A stretch of DNA of 64,000 bases from Amyloporia xantha (taxonomy: Eukaryota; Basidiomycota; Agaricomycetes; Polyporales; Adustoporiaceae), in NCBI GenBank assembly GCA_036971615.1, contig JAYKKR010000006.1, forward strand, positions 310,001 through 374,000. The letters run 5' to 3'. A model generated the notes under the pieces. It ran no database searches. It saw only the letters and a program-made list of their open reading frames with translations, and was not told the DNA's origin. This document shows, in pieces, positions 11,037 to 23,725 of this stretch. Within the stretch, counting starts at the first letter, position 1. Each line of letters begins with the position of its first letter. A program made the translations under genes and the position numbers.

Positions 11037-13946
11037 TTAGCCCGACTTCAGTTTTTCTGTCGAGAACTGGCAGGACAAGATGGTTAGTTTTGACAAGTGA
11101 GTGTGCATCGGCGACGTACCAGCGTAACGACGGTCCCATCTGCCAGCTGCTCCTTACGCGAAACGAACTCGTACCCGAAAAGATTTGGCAGTTTCCGCCA
11201 GGCCGCCCAGTAAATGACGGCCGCCACCATGATGGCTATGCCAACCAGACAGTACCTATTTGTGCAAAAATTGTCAGGGCTACTCAGGACTCGCCATGGG
11301 GGCACGCACAGGTAGTAAGGCAGCGGTGGCGTGTCTCCGACGCCGCCAGGTGGCCGAATGAAGGGCGCAACGAGGACTGAAAGGGAGATATTAGATTCTA
11401 AATACCCATCATGTGTCACGGAGAAGACGTACGGAAAACGGAAGCGGCCAGGTAGAACACAGCGAAAGGCCACCACACTAGCAAAAAGGGAGACATCCTT
11501 GCTCAGCACACGTAACAACGCGCCCCGCAGCACCATCTCCCACCTTTAAACGGCCGCACCGCGTGCGGCTTTGTCCACCTCAACCAAAAGAGGCCCTAAT
11601 TTCGCGTAAAAGGTTCAGCACGTAGTTAGAGGACGAGGCACCCGTACTCACGACGACGACGAAGAAGCTGATGATGTTGCCCGGGTAGCCCTCGATGTCT
11701 AGAATGAAGGGGTACGCGACGGCTGGTGGGGGCCCGAGGATGATGATCACCTGCAGATTCACGTGGGGGCACCGAAGGTGTCAGCGTCGCAGCGCGCATG
11801 GGATGAACAGAGCACGTACGGAGGGGATGAGGTGGATGATGAGCCCGGGCAGGGGGGACTTGCCCGTTGGCCAGTTCGACGCCCAGAAACGGTTACCGAA
11901 CGGGAGCGGGATGCCCTCCTTCGCGAGTTCTTCAAGAGATCGAAGGCGTGTTAGATGTCAGCGTCTGAGTATGGAGCTGGCTCGTAGAAGAGCGCACTCG
12001 CCTTGGTTAACGCGTGACGCGCCGAACGTCTGTGCAGGCCCGTCAATCTACGGTGTCGGATCTGATCGGCGGTAAGGAGCACTCACGACTGTGATGACAT
12101 TCTGCACAACGTCAGCCGGGGCCAACCTTTGAATCGAGCGGGGAAGAACTCACTCTGAAGGAATGTCGAGTTCGAGGTCGGGGACGCGTCAGGTTCGTCT
12201 CGCACGTATCCAGGGATCAAATAGCACGCACCCGATCGCACTTCGAGCGTTCGATCAGCGCGGCCCAACAAACCCGAAGAAAAGCGCAACACTCACCTCA
12301 GCGCCACGAACACCGTCAGCGCGCGCTGCGCCGTCTCGCCAAACACGTTGTGGAAGAACAGCGACGCGACCGTCGCGCCCTCGTTCAGGATCTCCTCCTT
12401 CGTCGCGGCCCTGCATGCCACCAATCATTCAGCGTCCGCCTCGCGCACCCAAGACGAGAGAGAGATGACGCCATATCACGCGGGACTCACGCGAAGTACG
12501 CCACGTTGGCGAGCAGGTACAGCACGGCGCAGATGCCGAGCCCGAGCGGGCCTGCGATCTTGAGGGTGCGCACGGGGTCGCGGACGTTGTTCATGACGTA
12601 GTTGATCCCGGACCACCCGGCGTATGAGTTGAGCACTTTGAAGGTGGCCGTGGCGTACTGTGCGCCAGGGCGGAAGTGGCAGTCAGTGCGGCGCGGGCGC
12701 GAGGCTGAGGGAGGAAGGGGCGCGGACGTACGTCGTAGCTGCTGTGCGAGCTCCCGGCGAAGGAGTCTCTGAAGTTTGCCCGGGGGTCCTTGACGCGTGT
12801 GTGGCCAGACAGCACGACCCAGCCTGTTGTATACGTGAGGACGTCTATGTTAGCGTGATGCGGTAGACACGCATACCAGATACGACCACAAAGAGGAGGA
12901 TGACGATCTTGAAGACGCTCAGGATCTGCGAGGGCATGGGTCGGTCATTCGTTCCTCATGCCAGGGAGTGACATACGTTCATGAGGTATATACCCAGTTG
13001 TGGCGTGAAGCCGTGCAAGATGGTCACGAAGAATATGACTGTCGCGCGTCATTAGTAGGCAAGTGCGAAGACATGCTAAAGGCACGATTACCCCCGAGTG
13101 CGATACCGCGTTCGGCCCAACGAGTCGCGTCGACGCCGGCTGATATCAGAATGCTGGAACAAATAGGTGAGCAGGACAGTGGACCTATGCGCATACGATG
13201 CGCACTTTTCCGCAAAGACCTACGCGCCAAGTTGGATCAATTCAGCGGTGGAGACACCTCAAGAGGGTCACTTACGATACATCCGGAGGCAGTAAAGCCC
13301 AAGACGATCGCATTCGTAGCAAAGACGATAGTCGCGAGATAGCGGGGCTTCTTGTAGACGGCCTCGAGGTAGACCTTCTCGCCGCCGGAGCGGGGGATCA
13401 TGGTGCCGAACTCGAGCCAGATGAAGAGACCGCAAAAGGAGAGCACGAAGCCGAGCACCCAGAGCATCATGGACGCGCCTACTGAGCCGACGGACTCGAG
13501 GATCGAGGAGGGCGTGGCGAAGATGCCTGTGCCGATGACACGACCGACGCTGGTGTATCTGCATGAACGACGACGAGCGACGGAGGACGCAGGGAGACGG
13601 GACGTACATCATAAGAGTGCAGGTGAAGACACCGAGGTGACGGCCCATCCCGCCCGCCGTAGCTGTCGATCGAGGTGAGACGAACCCACGCGATCGCAGT
13701 GAACAGCAACATACCTTCGTCGTATGTTAGCCCGCCAGGCGCCAGCTGCGGATCGTCAATGAGTCGCTCATCGCCCGCGCCCTCCAGCGACGGCACCGTC
13801 ATCGCAGAGTCCGCGTTGTCCCCGACAGATGCGAGCGCCTGCTTGTCTCCTGGCGCCTGCGACTTCTCGTCTTGCTCCTCCTCAACGGCGACGTCGTCTT
13901 GTTGCTTTCGCGAGAACGGCAGCTTGAACCTGAGCAGCGACGACAT
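11037..13946 (-). CDS. Amino-acid permease, high-affinity methionine permease type (APC superfamily)
   Basis: Multi-pass plasma-membrane amino-acid transporter resembling fungal MUP1-type methionine/L-type permeases. The ATG is at 13946 (minus). A charged cytoplasmic N terminus ends at GGLTYDEG, then exons read MGRHLGVFTCTLM and GRVIGTGIFATPSSILESVG (first membrane helix with the APC GTGIF motif), followed by LWVLGFVLSFCGLFIWLEFG, MIPRSGGEKVYLEAVYKKP and GFTASGCI. Later exons read LNSYAGWSGINYVMNNVRDP, LGLGICAVLYLLANVAYFA, GETAQRALTVFVALSALG, PFILDIEGYPGNIISFF and IYWAAWRKLPNLFGYEF. The last exon ends F-S-T-E-K-L-K-S-G with the stop at 11037-11039. The gene is split by at least ten short introns; I did not fix every junction. 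Several apparent plus-strand frames here are shadows. Substrate is inferred from family resemblance only. Confidence 0.85.
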
Positions 13947-16266
13947 GGCAGACGACCGAGGAAGAGAGGGCGTTCGCGAGCTGTACCCGTGGTGCTATTG
14001 CGCCTGCGTCTAGATAAAGTTATGCCCCGTAGGAAAACTTATCGCGAATCATGCATCATTGGCGGATGGGCGGCATGCGACTCCGCACGCCATATCCCGC
14101 CATACATGCGCACGCTCCGAGCAGAATGATGTGGTCGATTCAGCCGTTGAAACAAGTGGACAGAGCTGCCACAGAGGCGAGAGGGCCATCATCAACATCC
14201 CCCACCTTATCAGGCACGCACGCGGCTGATGCCCATCGTATTATGATCGGTGATCAGCGCGGCTCGAATGATTTCGCCGACCGGGAAGCACGCGAGCACC
14301 ATCCAAAGCACGACTGCGCCCAGCTGCGGTCGATGTTGATCCCGCGCAAGCTTCAAAACCGGGAATGCCCTCTCACAATAACTCAAATCCGCGATGCGCA
14401 AGCATGAGACCGCGAACGACATCCAATTGCCAGGTCACCCGCGGTGAGCACCTCCACGCGGCGCAAGTCCAGAGATACTTAGACTATGCCTGACGGTCCA
14501 CTTGCAGACCCCCCAAGTCCGCATCTTCCACATAGGCGAAACTTGCGCGAAAAGCTTGCAATGCTCTTTGCTGATTGGCTACAGGCCGCATCTGCCGGTG
14601 CATGGTAAGGCACCGCGTTGTTGGCAGACAGGGAAGCTTCGCGAAAGACATTGCCATTCAGCCATGAGAACAGCCAATAGATCAAATGCTGGTCGCTCTG
14701 TGTGTGCATTCTGGAATCAACAGTGGTAGCAAAGACAAAGATTCAACCTCGAGACCAGCTCAAGACACACCAAAGAATAGTACATGACGACCACCCAAGG
14801 ACAATAGCGACAATCCCGATCATACTGTTGATCGAGTAGATCTGGCACATAATTGACGGAATCTACTGACATCCCATCGACCGTAGTGACCGCGGAAACT
14901 CAGCGACATATTCGCGAAGGGGAAAGTCAATACATCCTTCCAAAGCAGAGAAGCAGGGCACGTAACTAGGCTATCGCGTGTAATCCCTGCGGCTCCGAAC
15001 GACGAAGGATCCAACCTCACCGCGTCAACACCCAAAAACGGTCGCTATGAGAGAACGCGCTCTCTGTCATTGCCGTCAGAAAGTCCATGTTACTCTCCCA
15101 ATCGCCAACGGGCCCTTCTCGCACGCGGCGCTCCGTCTCAAACTTGTCCTCGCCTGCGACTGACAGGCCTAGAGCCCCCCTCGCTCTGCGTGTTCGATGC
15201 CGCTTTGAGATGCAAGCTATTGTCTTGCTCCGCCCAGCCAGCCACGAAAACATACGAACGTACATGCGGCAGCCTCGAGGAGAGGGCTCTCGCGGCGAGA
15301 ACCTGCGTGTCCGCGCCTTCGTCCTGGATGCCACGACGCCATTATAATAATCGGTCGCGACGTGTGGGATCCGACCCACGGTGGGCAGCTCCCGCCGGGC
15401 CGTATGTCGGGACCGACGGGGTGCCTGACCATGTTGCTGACTGCTGGGCTTAGACACAATGAGACGATTTGGTTCCGCGAGAGATACTGTAATAGGCACT
15501 GTCATGAGAAAGACGAGAGGCATTCGTCGCAGGCGTGTCTCCGAGATAGCGAAAGATCCAGGAAAGAACATCAGTTCAAATACATGCAAGCTACGAGCAA
15601 GGGTAGACGCAGATCGTTACAGGAACATGTCAGTGTGTTGGCACGATCTGCATTGTTAGACATTTGAATGTTCGCAGTAAACTTCCAGTCGAAGAGACAA
15701 GCAGTGCAATGAAGAGCGCGGCGGTCACGTGCAGCCGTCGATGTGGCAACTGGAGCGCCGAGGCAGCGGTGCCTCGCGTTAGCCTCCACTCTGCTCTTCC
15801 TCCAACACTCCTCTTACCTGGCGTAGTCACTCCTGCCTCCTCACAGACAAAGATGAAGCTCTAAAATCCTTGTATTCGTGTTGAACTGGGCACCGAAGAC
15901 ACTCCAGTGGAAATCGTAACCACAAATAATGTCATAAGTGAGAGGTAAGAACGTGAAACGAGGGTATCAGACCAGGGGAGGAGTTTAGAAGGGTAAAAGT
16001 GAACGGGATAATAATGAGGGGTTGCCGATGGTTAGATGTGATGCGGGTGAGTAGGTGAGCGGTGAGTGTTACAACAACGGCCGGCGTGCAGGGATGACGG
16101 CCGGGATGACTATCAGTACAGGCAACATACATACGAGTGTTCTCCGGTGAAGGAAGGTAAGAGTACAACAGCGAGATACCGAGGAGGAAAAAAAGAGCTA
16201 ACGGGGTTTTTGATACAGTGTCCGGACGGTGTCGTCAACGCACGCCTGCGCACGTTGACAGCGTCA
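13947..16266. other. Intergenic, unresolved minus-strand frames
   Basis: No gene could be assigned. On the minus strand there are two hydrophobic stretches (about 15690-15760, LHVTAALFIALLVSSTGSLL; about 14245-14310, LGAVVLWMVLACFPVGEII) and a 190-aa Arg-rich frame (15017-15589). They might be pieces of a degraded or many-exon membrane protein, but no consistent splicing links them. 15900-16260 is the 3' flank of the HMG-box gene. Plus-strand frames look random. Confidence 0.25.
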
Positions 16267-18044
16267 TCACCAGGTCATGTCGTCGTAGCCGCTGAACATC
16301 CCGAATGGGTCGTGTCCAGGGTGTGCGTCGTGAAGGTCGTGCTCTTGCCCGAGCGGCGCGAACTCACCGCCGTCCAGCTCGAAATCGAACCCCGCGGACC
16401 CGTCCGCCGTGAGCGCAGCCAGCTGCTGCATCTCGCCGTCGAACTGGGACATCCCCAGCTCGATCGGCGGGATGGAGTTGAGATCAAAGTCGTCCGGGAT
16501 CATCGTGTCCTCTGGCCAGAGCGACTCTTCCGGCCAGGAGTACGACGGATATGACATCCCGCAGGCCTGCTGCAGCTCGCCGGTGACGTCCTCGGGGATG
16601 CCGTCGGCATGCTGCTGCTGGCCGCATGCGTTGGGGCTGCCGACGAGGGAGAGGGACATGATGGAAAGCGATTCTGCAGGGGTGAACGGGCCATTTTGCG
16701 GGGACGCGGGAGAGATGGGTGACGCAAAGTGATCGACGGGGGACAGGAAGTGATTCGAGGCAATAGAGTCGGCCGGCGACACTATGCTTGACGACATGGA
16801 TGATGGATCTCTAGGTATGCTGAGGGGATGCAAATGGGGACCGTTGTTCTGCGCAGACAGGGACTGCTCGAGCTGGAACATCTGGAACAGCTGATCGGCC
16901 TGAAAATCAAATTCATCAGCTGCGTGACAGGTGCGTCAGTCCTTTGACACTACTCACCTGGGGGCTTGGTTCGAATGCGGATGGCTGCTGGAATGATTGC
17001 GGGAAGAGGGAGTTGTTGGGCAGGAACTCAAAGTGCGTGAGGGGGTCGTTGTCTGATGGCGGGGGGATGCGTGGATGAGGAGAGCGTCGGCTGATCCTCG
17101 GGATAAGTGATGGCGAGGTGGGACATGAGGGCATGTAGACGGACGGTAGCTGGATCGTCTGATATGCCGGCGGGGGTGTCGGCGCAGATGCGGCGCGGCG
17201 ATTCTGTGCGCGCCCGACAGGAAGGCTGTCTCTGCTGAGGCTGCGCGGGGGAGAGGGAACGGGAAGTACGAACGAGATGCCGCTCTCCGCGTCTGTTTCT
17301 AGCTCGCCGTCGCCCCGCTTCCCCTTCCCCTTCTTCCCCTTCGCCTTGTCCTTGACGCGCTGCGGGCGGTAGACGTAATTGGGGTACATCGCCTCGTGCT
17401 CCTTTTTCTTCTCCTTCGCGAGCTCCTCCCAGTACTGGCGCTCCTCGGTGGCCAGACCCTTCCACTGCTGGCTGATCGTCTTGGATAGGTCTGCCTGGCG
17501 TTGCTTCTTGACAGGCCCCGACGCACCATCGTCCGCCTCGTCCTGCGCCTGGCGATCCTCGCAGCACTTGCGGCGGAACAGGATGAAGGCGTTCTCTGGA
17601 CGCTTGATGTAGTCGTCGTCGCCCTTCTTCGGGCGACGTTCCCCGATGTCGCTAGCGGTCGATCTACGTCGCTTGTGCGAGGGCTGCTGCAAGGAGCGCA
17701 CGGATGGGGTGGAGAGGATCGATGAACCATCAGACCCGATGGAAGAGGTGGGTGAGAGCGTGCGCACGGGTGGTGGCGTGCATACTTTCAGGTCGGGCTC
17801 GAAGGGCGAACTGGACGGCGAGGCGTAATGAACGTCGTTGTTGATAGGGAAGGTGAATGCGCGCGGCGTCGGGGAAATGATAGCGACCGTGGGTGGAAGG
17901 GGCGCGTCCGTCGAGACTTCGAGGGCTGTGAACGCAAGGCGCGGTGAGGTGAGTACTATGGACTTGTATTGTGCGTGGCGGGCACAATGGCGGGCGTGTT
18001 TACTCACTTCGGGTGGAGGTTTCGCGAGTGCGGTATGCAGGCAT
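16267..18044 (-). CDS. HMG-box transcription factor (gene 1)
   Basis: Sequence-specific nuclear regulator of the fungal HMG-box class. Exons (minus): 18044-18008, 17925-16958, 16899-16267, together 1638 nt and 545 aa. The start is a short first exon, MPAYRTRETSTR. An N-terminal Ser/Pro-rich part carries a basic stretch HKRRRS, then the HMG box runs from about residue 130 (YIKRPENAFILFRRKC) through LSKTISQQWKGLATEERQYW to KKKEHEAMYPNYVYRPQR, followed by a Lys/Gly basic tail (KDKAKGKKGKGKRG) likely to act in nuclear import. The loop between the first two HMG helices is about nine residues longer than in the second HMG gene of this window. The C-terminal 250 residues are Ser/Pro/acidic and look like an activation region. 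It resembles the regulators often grouped with Ste11/Prf1/Rox1-type proteins, but the exact ortholog cannot be decided here. Confidence 0.88.
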
Positions 18045-21000
18045 GATTGTTCTCGTCAGTGAAGAATGTGAGTGTATTATTTGCTAACGCGAGGCGAGCA
18101 CCCTCGAGGCAAGACAATAGGGACTCCCGATTGAGGGAGGAGGATGATGCTTGTGTGGCTCTGAAGCCCCGAGGGGAGAACAATTGCACGAGAGGCGGAC
18201 GAAGGACCATGACAATACGGGCGTGCGTCTTTATAGTCTAGATGATATGACCGCTCCGCCGAATGCTCTGTCCCTATCCCTCGGTCAGAGATCCAGCTGA
18301 GATCCTCTTCATTGTCCTGCCAAATACGGGAATCTGATGGATCTAAACCTAAACTGGGCCGCGTCCATTTTTGTGCCAAATACACACAAACAACCCGGCG
18401 TCTCCCAAGCCATCTGGTTCGGCGACAAATCTTATTGTCTCTGCTTTCTTCTTACGGTTCCTGCCCCCGAGCGCCCGGCACATATCGGTCTCTGCTTATT
18501 GTCCTCTCGTCTTCGCGTATGCCGTTATCTCCCAGCTGCTCATACCTTGATAAAGTCTCGTGCTTGCCCGCTCGCGCGTACCCCTTCTCCGTTATGCCTC
18601 CTTTCATATCATAAACCCCCTCTCGGTGTCCCTTGTATTTTTCTCTAGACCGCCCGAAATATCTCCTCATTTACCACAGGTTTTGCGGACACGCTGCCAC
18701 TCATGTCGTACACGCCCTGACTCATGTGTTCGCTCTCCTCTGTACATTGCCGAGCGTGTACCGAATTCGATGGCGCTGTGTACCTCGTGTCGTCAGAATT
18801 CGTCGAACCGTAGATATCAGTGAGCATCCCAGTTCAGCAACAGACTCAGCATGACACATTCCTGAGCATATCGGATAATCTGGGGATCGACTGTCTGCCA
18901 TGCACGCGTGATTGCTGCATCTGGAAGGAGTGGCCCAGTCATCTTCCTCTTCAAAGAAGGTTGACTAACAGTCATCTGCACGGAATGGCAACTGCCAGTT
19001 GATTTCTCGGGGCGTCCTGGTTCGCTCCGTATGAGTCTGTGGATCCGATCGTCCTGGCATCATCCTCCACTTCACATTTCCCGTGAAGAGTCAACGTTTC
19101 CCTGCTGCTCGTAGCGTATCGTTGTCAAGCAAAGTAGCTCAGTCGGTCCCGGCATTGACTGAGCGGTGAGTTTTCCCAGACTCGCCTCATCCAGTCCCAT
19201 GACTTGCGCCCAACGTCGGGTCATACGGTCCACGGGCGGAAATTAACGCTTATTTCGCACATATGCCGGACCGCACATGACGGTCGCATGCGGGATGATG
19301 GCTTGACACTACTATAATCAGGATAATTATATGCACAATGTCGCACTTCCCAGCCGCGTATCCGACTATCCTGAGCCCGACTGTCATCAGCGGAGGCATA
19401 TCGCCTGCCCTTTGCTTTGTCGCCAAATAAGGGAATCTTGAACTACGCATGCGGAGACTCGGCCTGCCTCACCTTGATATCGGATCCTGCGCGCCGTGTT
19501 CAGTATAGCTGCATCTCTATCACGTCTATCTCTCCGAGCGTTGGAGCTCCGAACCTTGAAGTTGTGTGTTCATCCAACCGTATATTAGGTTGTTTGGTGG
19601 TAATCAGTATCGCACACAGGTGATGGATGCGAATATCGAGAGCTCTCATGTTTGAGAATTCCGACTCGGTATGGACGTGACGACGCGCCGACACGCCATA
19701 ATAATAAGAGTCGGAGTTGCCCAGGGGCTGTCTCAGGTGCGTCTCCAACTCGACTATGTTTCACCGTTCACAGTTCGCGAGGTCAGCATGACAACAGACG
19801 GACGGATCACAACCTCCTCCCAAGTCCGCCGGCTACTAACAAGTAATCCTCCGTCCGCGCACAATATGATCAGATGGCGAGACGCTATCTGCACCCGTCT
19901 CCTGACTCCTGGTTCCTTTCCAGAGACGGACGCATCGATAATCGTGGCGTACCTGCGGCGCGCACCGCCTGTCGAGGATGGCACTAGATACGCTTGTAAT
20001 TTGCCTCCGTGTGCGATGCCGCCGACTGACACCACACGCCGTTCATTTCGTCTTGTGCAGCCGACAGAAGACTAGCGGGCGGCGGAAAGTTTGACCACAT
20101 CCCGCATTCACCTGATATTTGCATCGCCACCAGTGGAAGCTGCAATAGAAACCACATTCGGCCCATCGTACGTGATGTTCAGAAATGGAATATTATTTCG
20201 GATATTCTTGCTGCAAGCTGGAGATGACGCAACATGGTATCCCGAGCATGCGGTAATTCGAAGGCAATGCACAGCCGGTGTGTGCTCATAGAAAAATCTT
20301 CAGTACATTGTGTTCGGCCAACGATCATCCATGTAAAGGTGAAAAATTATAGATGCGCCTCGTCGGAAATTCTTTCGTTTTCTCTTTCTCCTCTCGTCGT
20401 CATCCACGTATCGTCATTAAAATTTGCCAGTGGCGTCAAACTATCCGATGAATAAGTAGGTATGTCTCTCGCCCATCGGTTATATCATGTAGTTATTCTT
20501 TGCTCACTATATCTCCTTCATGGACGTAAAGCAGCTGTCATTACGTGAGAGCGATGAAAAATATCCCTGCGAATATCCCTGCACACGTGCACAAGAGCTG
20601 CAATGTGTCACTGCGTCTCTGACGCAATGGTATTCTCTGGTCACCGAGAAACTTTATTTACGTACGAGAAGGCCGGACAGAAATCCGTCAGAAGTTCGAT
20701 CAATAGAGAACCGAATGCCCATGTGCGATTCGTGGGGCAGGATGCCTTTGCACAGTCGGGGATGCCGTTGCGCTTGCACAGACACCATGGCGTATCCATC
20801 CGTAAATCAGCGCGCTGGGGAGTCTGCTATCGACGGATCAGTAGGTCATTTCCCCTCGCTCCGAGCACGTTACCGATTTATCACGTAAATTCTGTCGGGT
20901 AGATAAATACACATCCTGCGTAAATGCCCGCCGTGTACCTCATTGATGGTCGCTGATTAGACTAGTCTTGAAGGCGCTGCGAACGTGCATCAGGGCAATC

Positions 21001-21462
21001 AGTCGGGCGTACATGCGCTGCATGTTCCCCATAGGGCATTTTCATCCGCGATGGTATCGTTTTGACAGCGACTGGGATGGGCAAAGGGCAGAAGAGGACT
21101 CTCCCTTGTGCATGTCGGGTACGATTTTTGATAGTCATCGTAGCTATTATGTGATAGTCCTATAAAATGGAATTGAAATACGTTCATTCGCAGGTGCCTG
21201 AATTCTCTTCGCTGCCTGAGTGCGGGGACGTGCTCGCGGAGGTTAAAATATGATGTCCGAAGTAGCGGAGGTGATCGGAGATGAATCGTGTGGCTGATCG
21301 CTTGTGATCGACATCGGGATTTCCTTTTCGGCTCGGCTAAAGTTCAACTCTCCGGCGTCTTCTAGCCTCCACGTCGAACAGGTCCTTGCTCGCTTTCCCT
21401 CCTCCACCAGCACCTTCCATCTTGCAGCTAAATAGTCTACATTTTTATCACACATTGCAATA
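18045..21462. other. Long intergenic region between HMG gene 1 and the DNA glycosylase gene
   Basis: About 3.4 kb with only short overlapping frames on both strands; none has a domain, a plausible exon chain or biased composition. The first few hundred bases are the upstream region of the minus-strand HMG gene, including Cys/Thr/Ser-rich frames that are most likely chance. The last 150 bases are the upstream region of the glycosylase gene. Confidence 0.35.
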
Positions 21463-22401
21463 ATGCCACCGAAATTGAAACGCTCTCGCTCCCCCAGCAT
21501 TTCGATAGAGCCGTCTTCACCTTCGAAATCCAAAAAGCTAAAGCTGCTCGCTTCTCATTCCATTGCTTCACCCTTCCCTACCTTTCCTCATCCGACGATA
21601 GCTGAAGCGTCTGATGTTCATCGTATTCTGGCCTCTACACATCCAGATATAGCCTCAGCACGTATATCTCCTTCTGACTCGAATAACTCTGCACGAACTT
21701 GCGGGAGCGTCCCAGACGTGCTTGAGTCGCTCATCGGGACTATCCTTAGTCAGAATACCACTGGGCGTAATTCCACTGCTGCAAAGCGTAGCCTCGATGA
21801 GAAGTTTGGTCGGAATAACTTCGCCGCGATCGCCGGAGCACCGAAGCAGGACGTTGTGGACGCAATCAAGATGGGCGGCCTGGCGAATAAGAAGGCAGGA
21901 GTTATACAGAAAATCCTCAAGGAAGTTAATGAACGGCATGGGACGTACTCGCTTCAGCACCTTGCTGGGGCTATTGGGCTTGATGGAAAGGAGAAAGGAA
22001 AGGCAGTGGCGGGGGCGGTTTCCGACGAAGAAGCCATGAAGGAATTGGTTTCGTATGACGGCGTCGGTCCAAAGACTGCTTCTTGTGTCCTCCTCTTCTG
22101 CCTTGGGCGCTCGTCGTTCCCAGTAGACACGCACGTCTTCCGGCTATCGAAGCTACTAGGTTGGGTGCCGAGTAAGGTGGACAGAGTGACGGCGCAAGCC
22201 CATTTGGACCTCATGATACCAGATGATCTGAAATATGGGCTTCACGTGCTCATGGTCGGACACGGTCGGCGGTGTAAGGGATGCAAGGCCGGGAGTGGGG
22301 GCAAGGGCGAGTGTGTACTCAAGAAATGGCTGAGAGAGAACAAGGGTTTCAAGGAGGAAGAACTGGAAGACACGATCTTAAAGTCGGAGGAAAAGATGTG
22401 A
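21463..22401 (+). CDS. HhH-GPD DNA glycosylase (endonuclease III-like)
   Basis: Base-excision-repair DNA glycosylase, 312 aa in one exon, ATG at 21463. A basic N terminus (PPKLKRSRSPS, KSKKLKLL) probably directs nuclear import. The HhH-GPD fold starts near residue 85 (LESLIGTILSQNTT, the helix that packs on DNA). The helix-hairpin-helix is LVSYDGVGPKTASCVLLF, with the catalytic Lys in the usual GVGPKTA position, and the catalytic Asp lies in FPVDTHVFRLSKLLGW. The C-terminal iron-sulfur region reads HGRRCKGC followed by GKGEC, so I count only three cysteines instead of the four of bacterial Nth. That suggests an altered or lost cluster. No introns, unlike nearly all neighbours. Close to Nth/MutY-type enzymes; substrate not inferable. 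Confidence 0.9.
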   Translation: MPPKLKRSRSPSISIEPSSPSKSKKLKLLASHSIASPFPTFPHPTIAEASDVHRILASTHPDIASARISPSDSNNSARTCGSVPDVLESLIGTILSQNTTGRNSTAAKRSLDEKFGRNNFAAIAGAPKQDVVDAIKMGGLANKKAGVIQKILKEVNERHGTYSLQHLAGAIGLDGKEKGKAVAGAVSDEEAMKELVSYDGVGPKTASCVLLFCLGRSSFPVDTHVFRLSKLLGWVPSKVDRVTAQAHLDLMIPDDLKYGLHVLMVGHGRRCKGCKAGSGGKGECVLKKWLRENKGFKEEELEDTILKSEEKM

Positions 22402-23725
22402 TGTCTATTTCTGAACATTATCTTGGTTATTCAGGTAGGTCGCCACATCGCATTGTCTGACGGAAAATGCTCATGTCTTGTCAAACAAGCTGCGCAGTCC
22501 TGTTTCTTGTTCGAACAGAATATATTATCCGGTAATATAATCCGTAAGCTCATATAATATTGTACGTTTCAAGGAGTCCAGAATAGTATTTCTCAAGTGA
22601 GTAAGTCCATCATTTTCCTCCGCATCGTCGCGTTCTTTTTGCTTCCGGACACGGTCAGCATCCCAAATGACCTGTCATTTGGTTATCAATTTGCAGACGA
22701 TGTATGATGCTTACCAATCAGCTCCACTCCACTGCATCCGCAATGTTTACCCGATCACGTGCCCGCTCGTGATTGGCTACGCGAGTGCACGCCGCCTTCT
22801 CATTGGCTGGGCCCTCTTCATGGAGTACAACACGTGATGCGCTCGCTGTCTATGTGACTGTGCCACGTGACGGACTCGCGTCGAGGATCCCTTGAGGGCG
22901 TGTCGTCGTCCTATGGTATGACGCATCTCCGCGCTATCAGAATTTCAGCTCATTCATCGCGGCGCGCATGACTGCAACTCGATCGCGGCATCACTCGCTC
23001 CATGAGCGAATCGAGCAGGGGGAGAGTGTGCAAGACAGTGCAGCGGCGATGCATAGATAGTGAGGCCGTAAATAGTAAATACGTTACGGAGTTGAACTTT
23101 GTATGCGCGGGAATCGAAATTAATCGGCAAAAGTGTGTAGCTGAGTCGACCGTGTTCAAGGCCTCATGTGAGACCTAACGCAATCATGGCTTGAGGTCAT
23201 TTGGGCTCGGGCGGGCGGAGCAGCGCCATCTCAAACCAAGTCGAGCAATGTTGCGAGTCGCGTCGACGCGTACAATCACGTGCTTCCAACAAGCGTCATA
23301 GGACACACTGAACCCTGCATGTAGAGGCCTATGCTGGACAATGGATTGTGTCTAAAATCCATATTCGCCCGAGACAAGGTGAGCATCTTTTAGACGTTAC
23401 TCTGTAATATGTAAGCTGCTCTCGACGATATGTTACTGAAGACAATGCTTTTAGGCGTCCACAAGCATCAACAGCATCTCAACATTTACCGTTTTGAGTA
23501 TTCTGTAGGCGCCTTCACACGCACTCACAGGAACGGGAGAACCCAGAGCGGTCCTCACGCAATAGAGTAGCACTGATTCTGGCTGATAAACCCTAGGACA
23601 GTCGTAGAGCATGCTCTAGCCTCAAGGCGTCTGACTTTCGTCAAGAAGGAATATGAGCAAGTTTCCTTCTGCACCTCTCTCGGTGCATCCACCTCCGAAG
23701 CTACACCTCTGTGGTTCACACAATT
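22402..23725. promoter_or_regulatory. Intergenic region with a CACGTG/CCAAT cluster
   Basis: No gene recognised. Between 22756 and 22869 there are three CACGTG E-box cores (22756-22761, 22831-22836, 22864-22869) and two ATTGGCT inverted CCAAT boxes (22772-22778, 22802-22808). The cluster lies roughly 0.9 kb before the DUF6699 gene and 0.4 kb after the glycosylase gene; its target is unclear. The rest is featureless. Confidence 0.35.

Noticed and set aside
15017..15589. 190-aa minus-strand open frame
   Set aside because: Arg-rich composition typical of antisense or GC-driven chance frames; no domain and no consistent splice links.
19134..19172. tRNA-like D-arm phrase (gtagctcagtcggt)
   Set aside because: No acceptor stem, anticodon arm or T-loop (ggttcgaatcc type) follows at the right distances.
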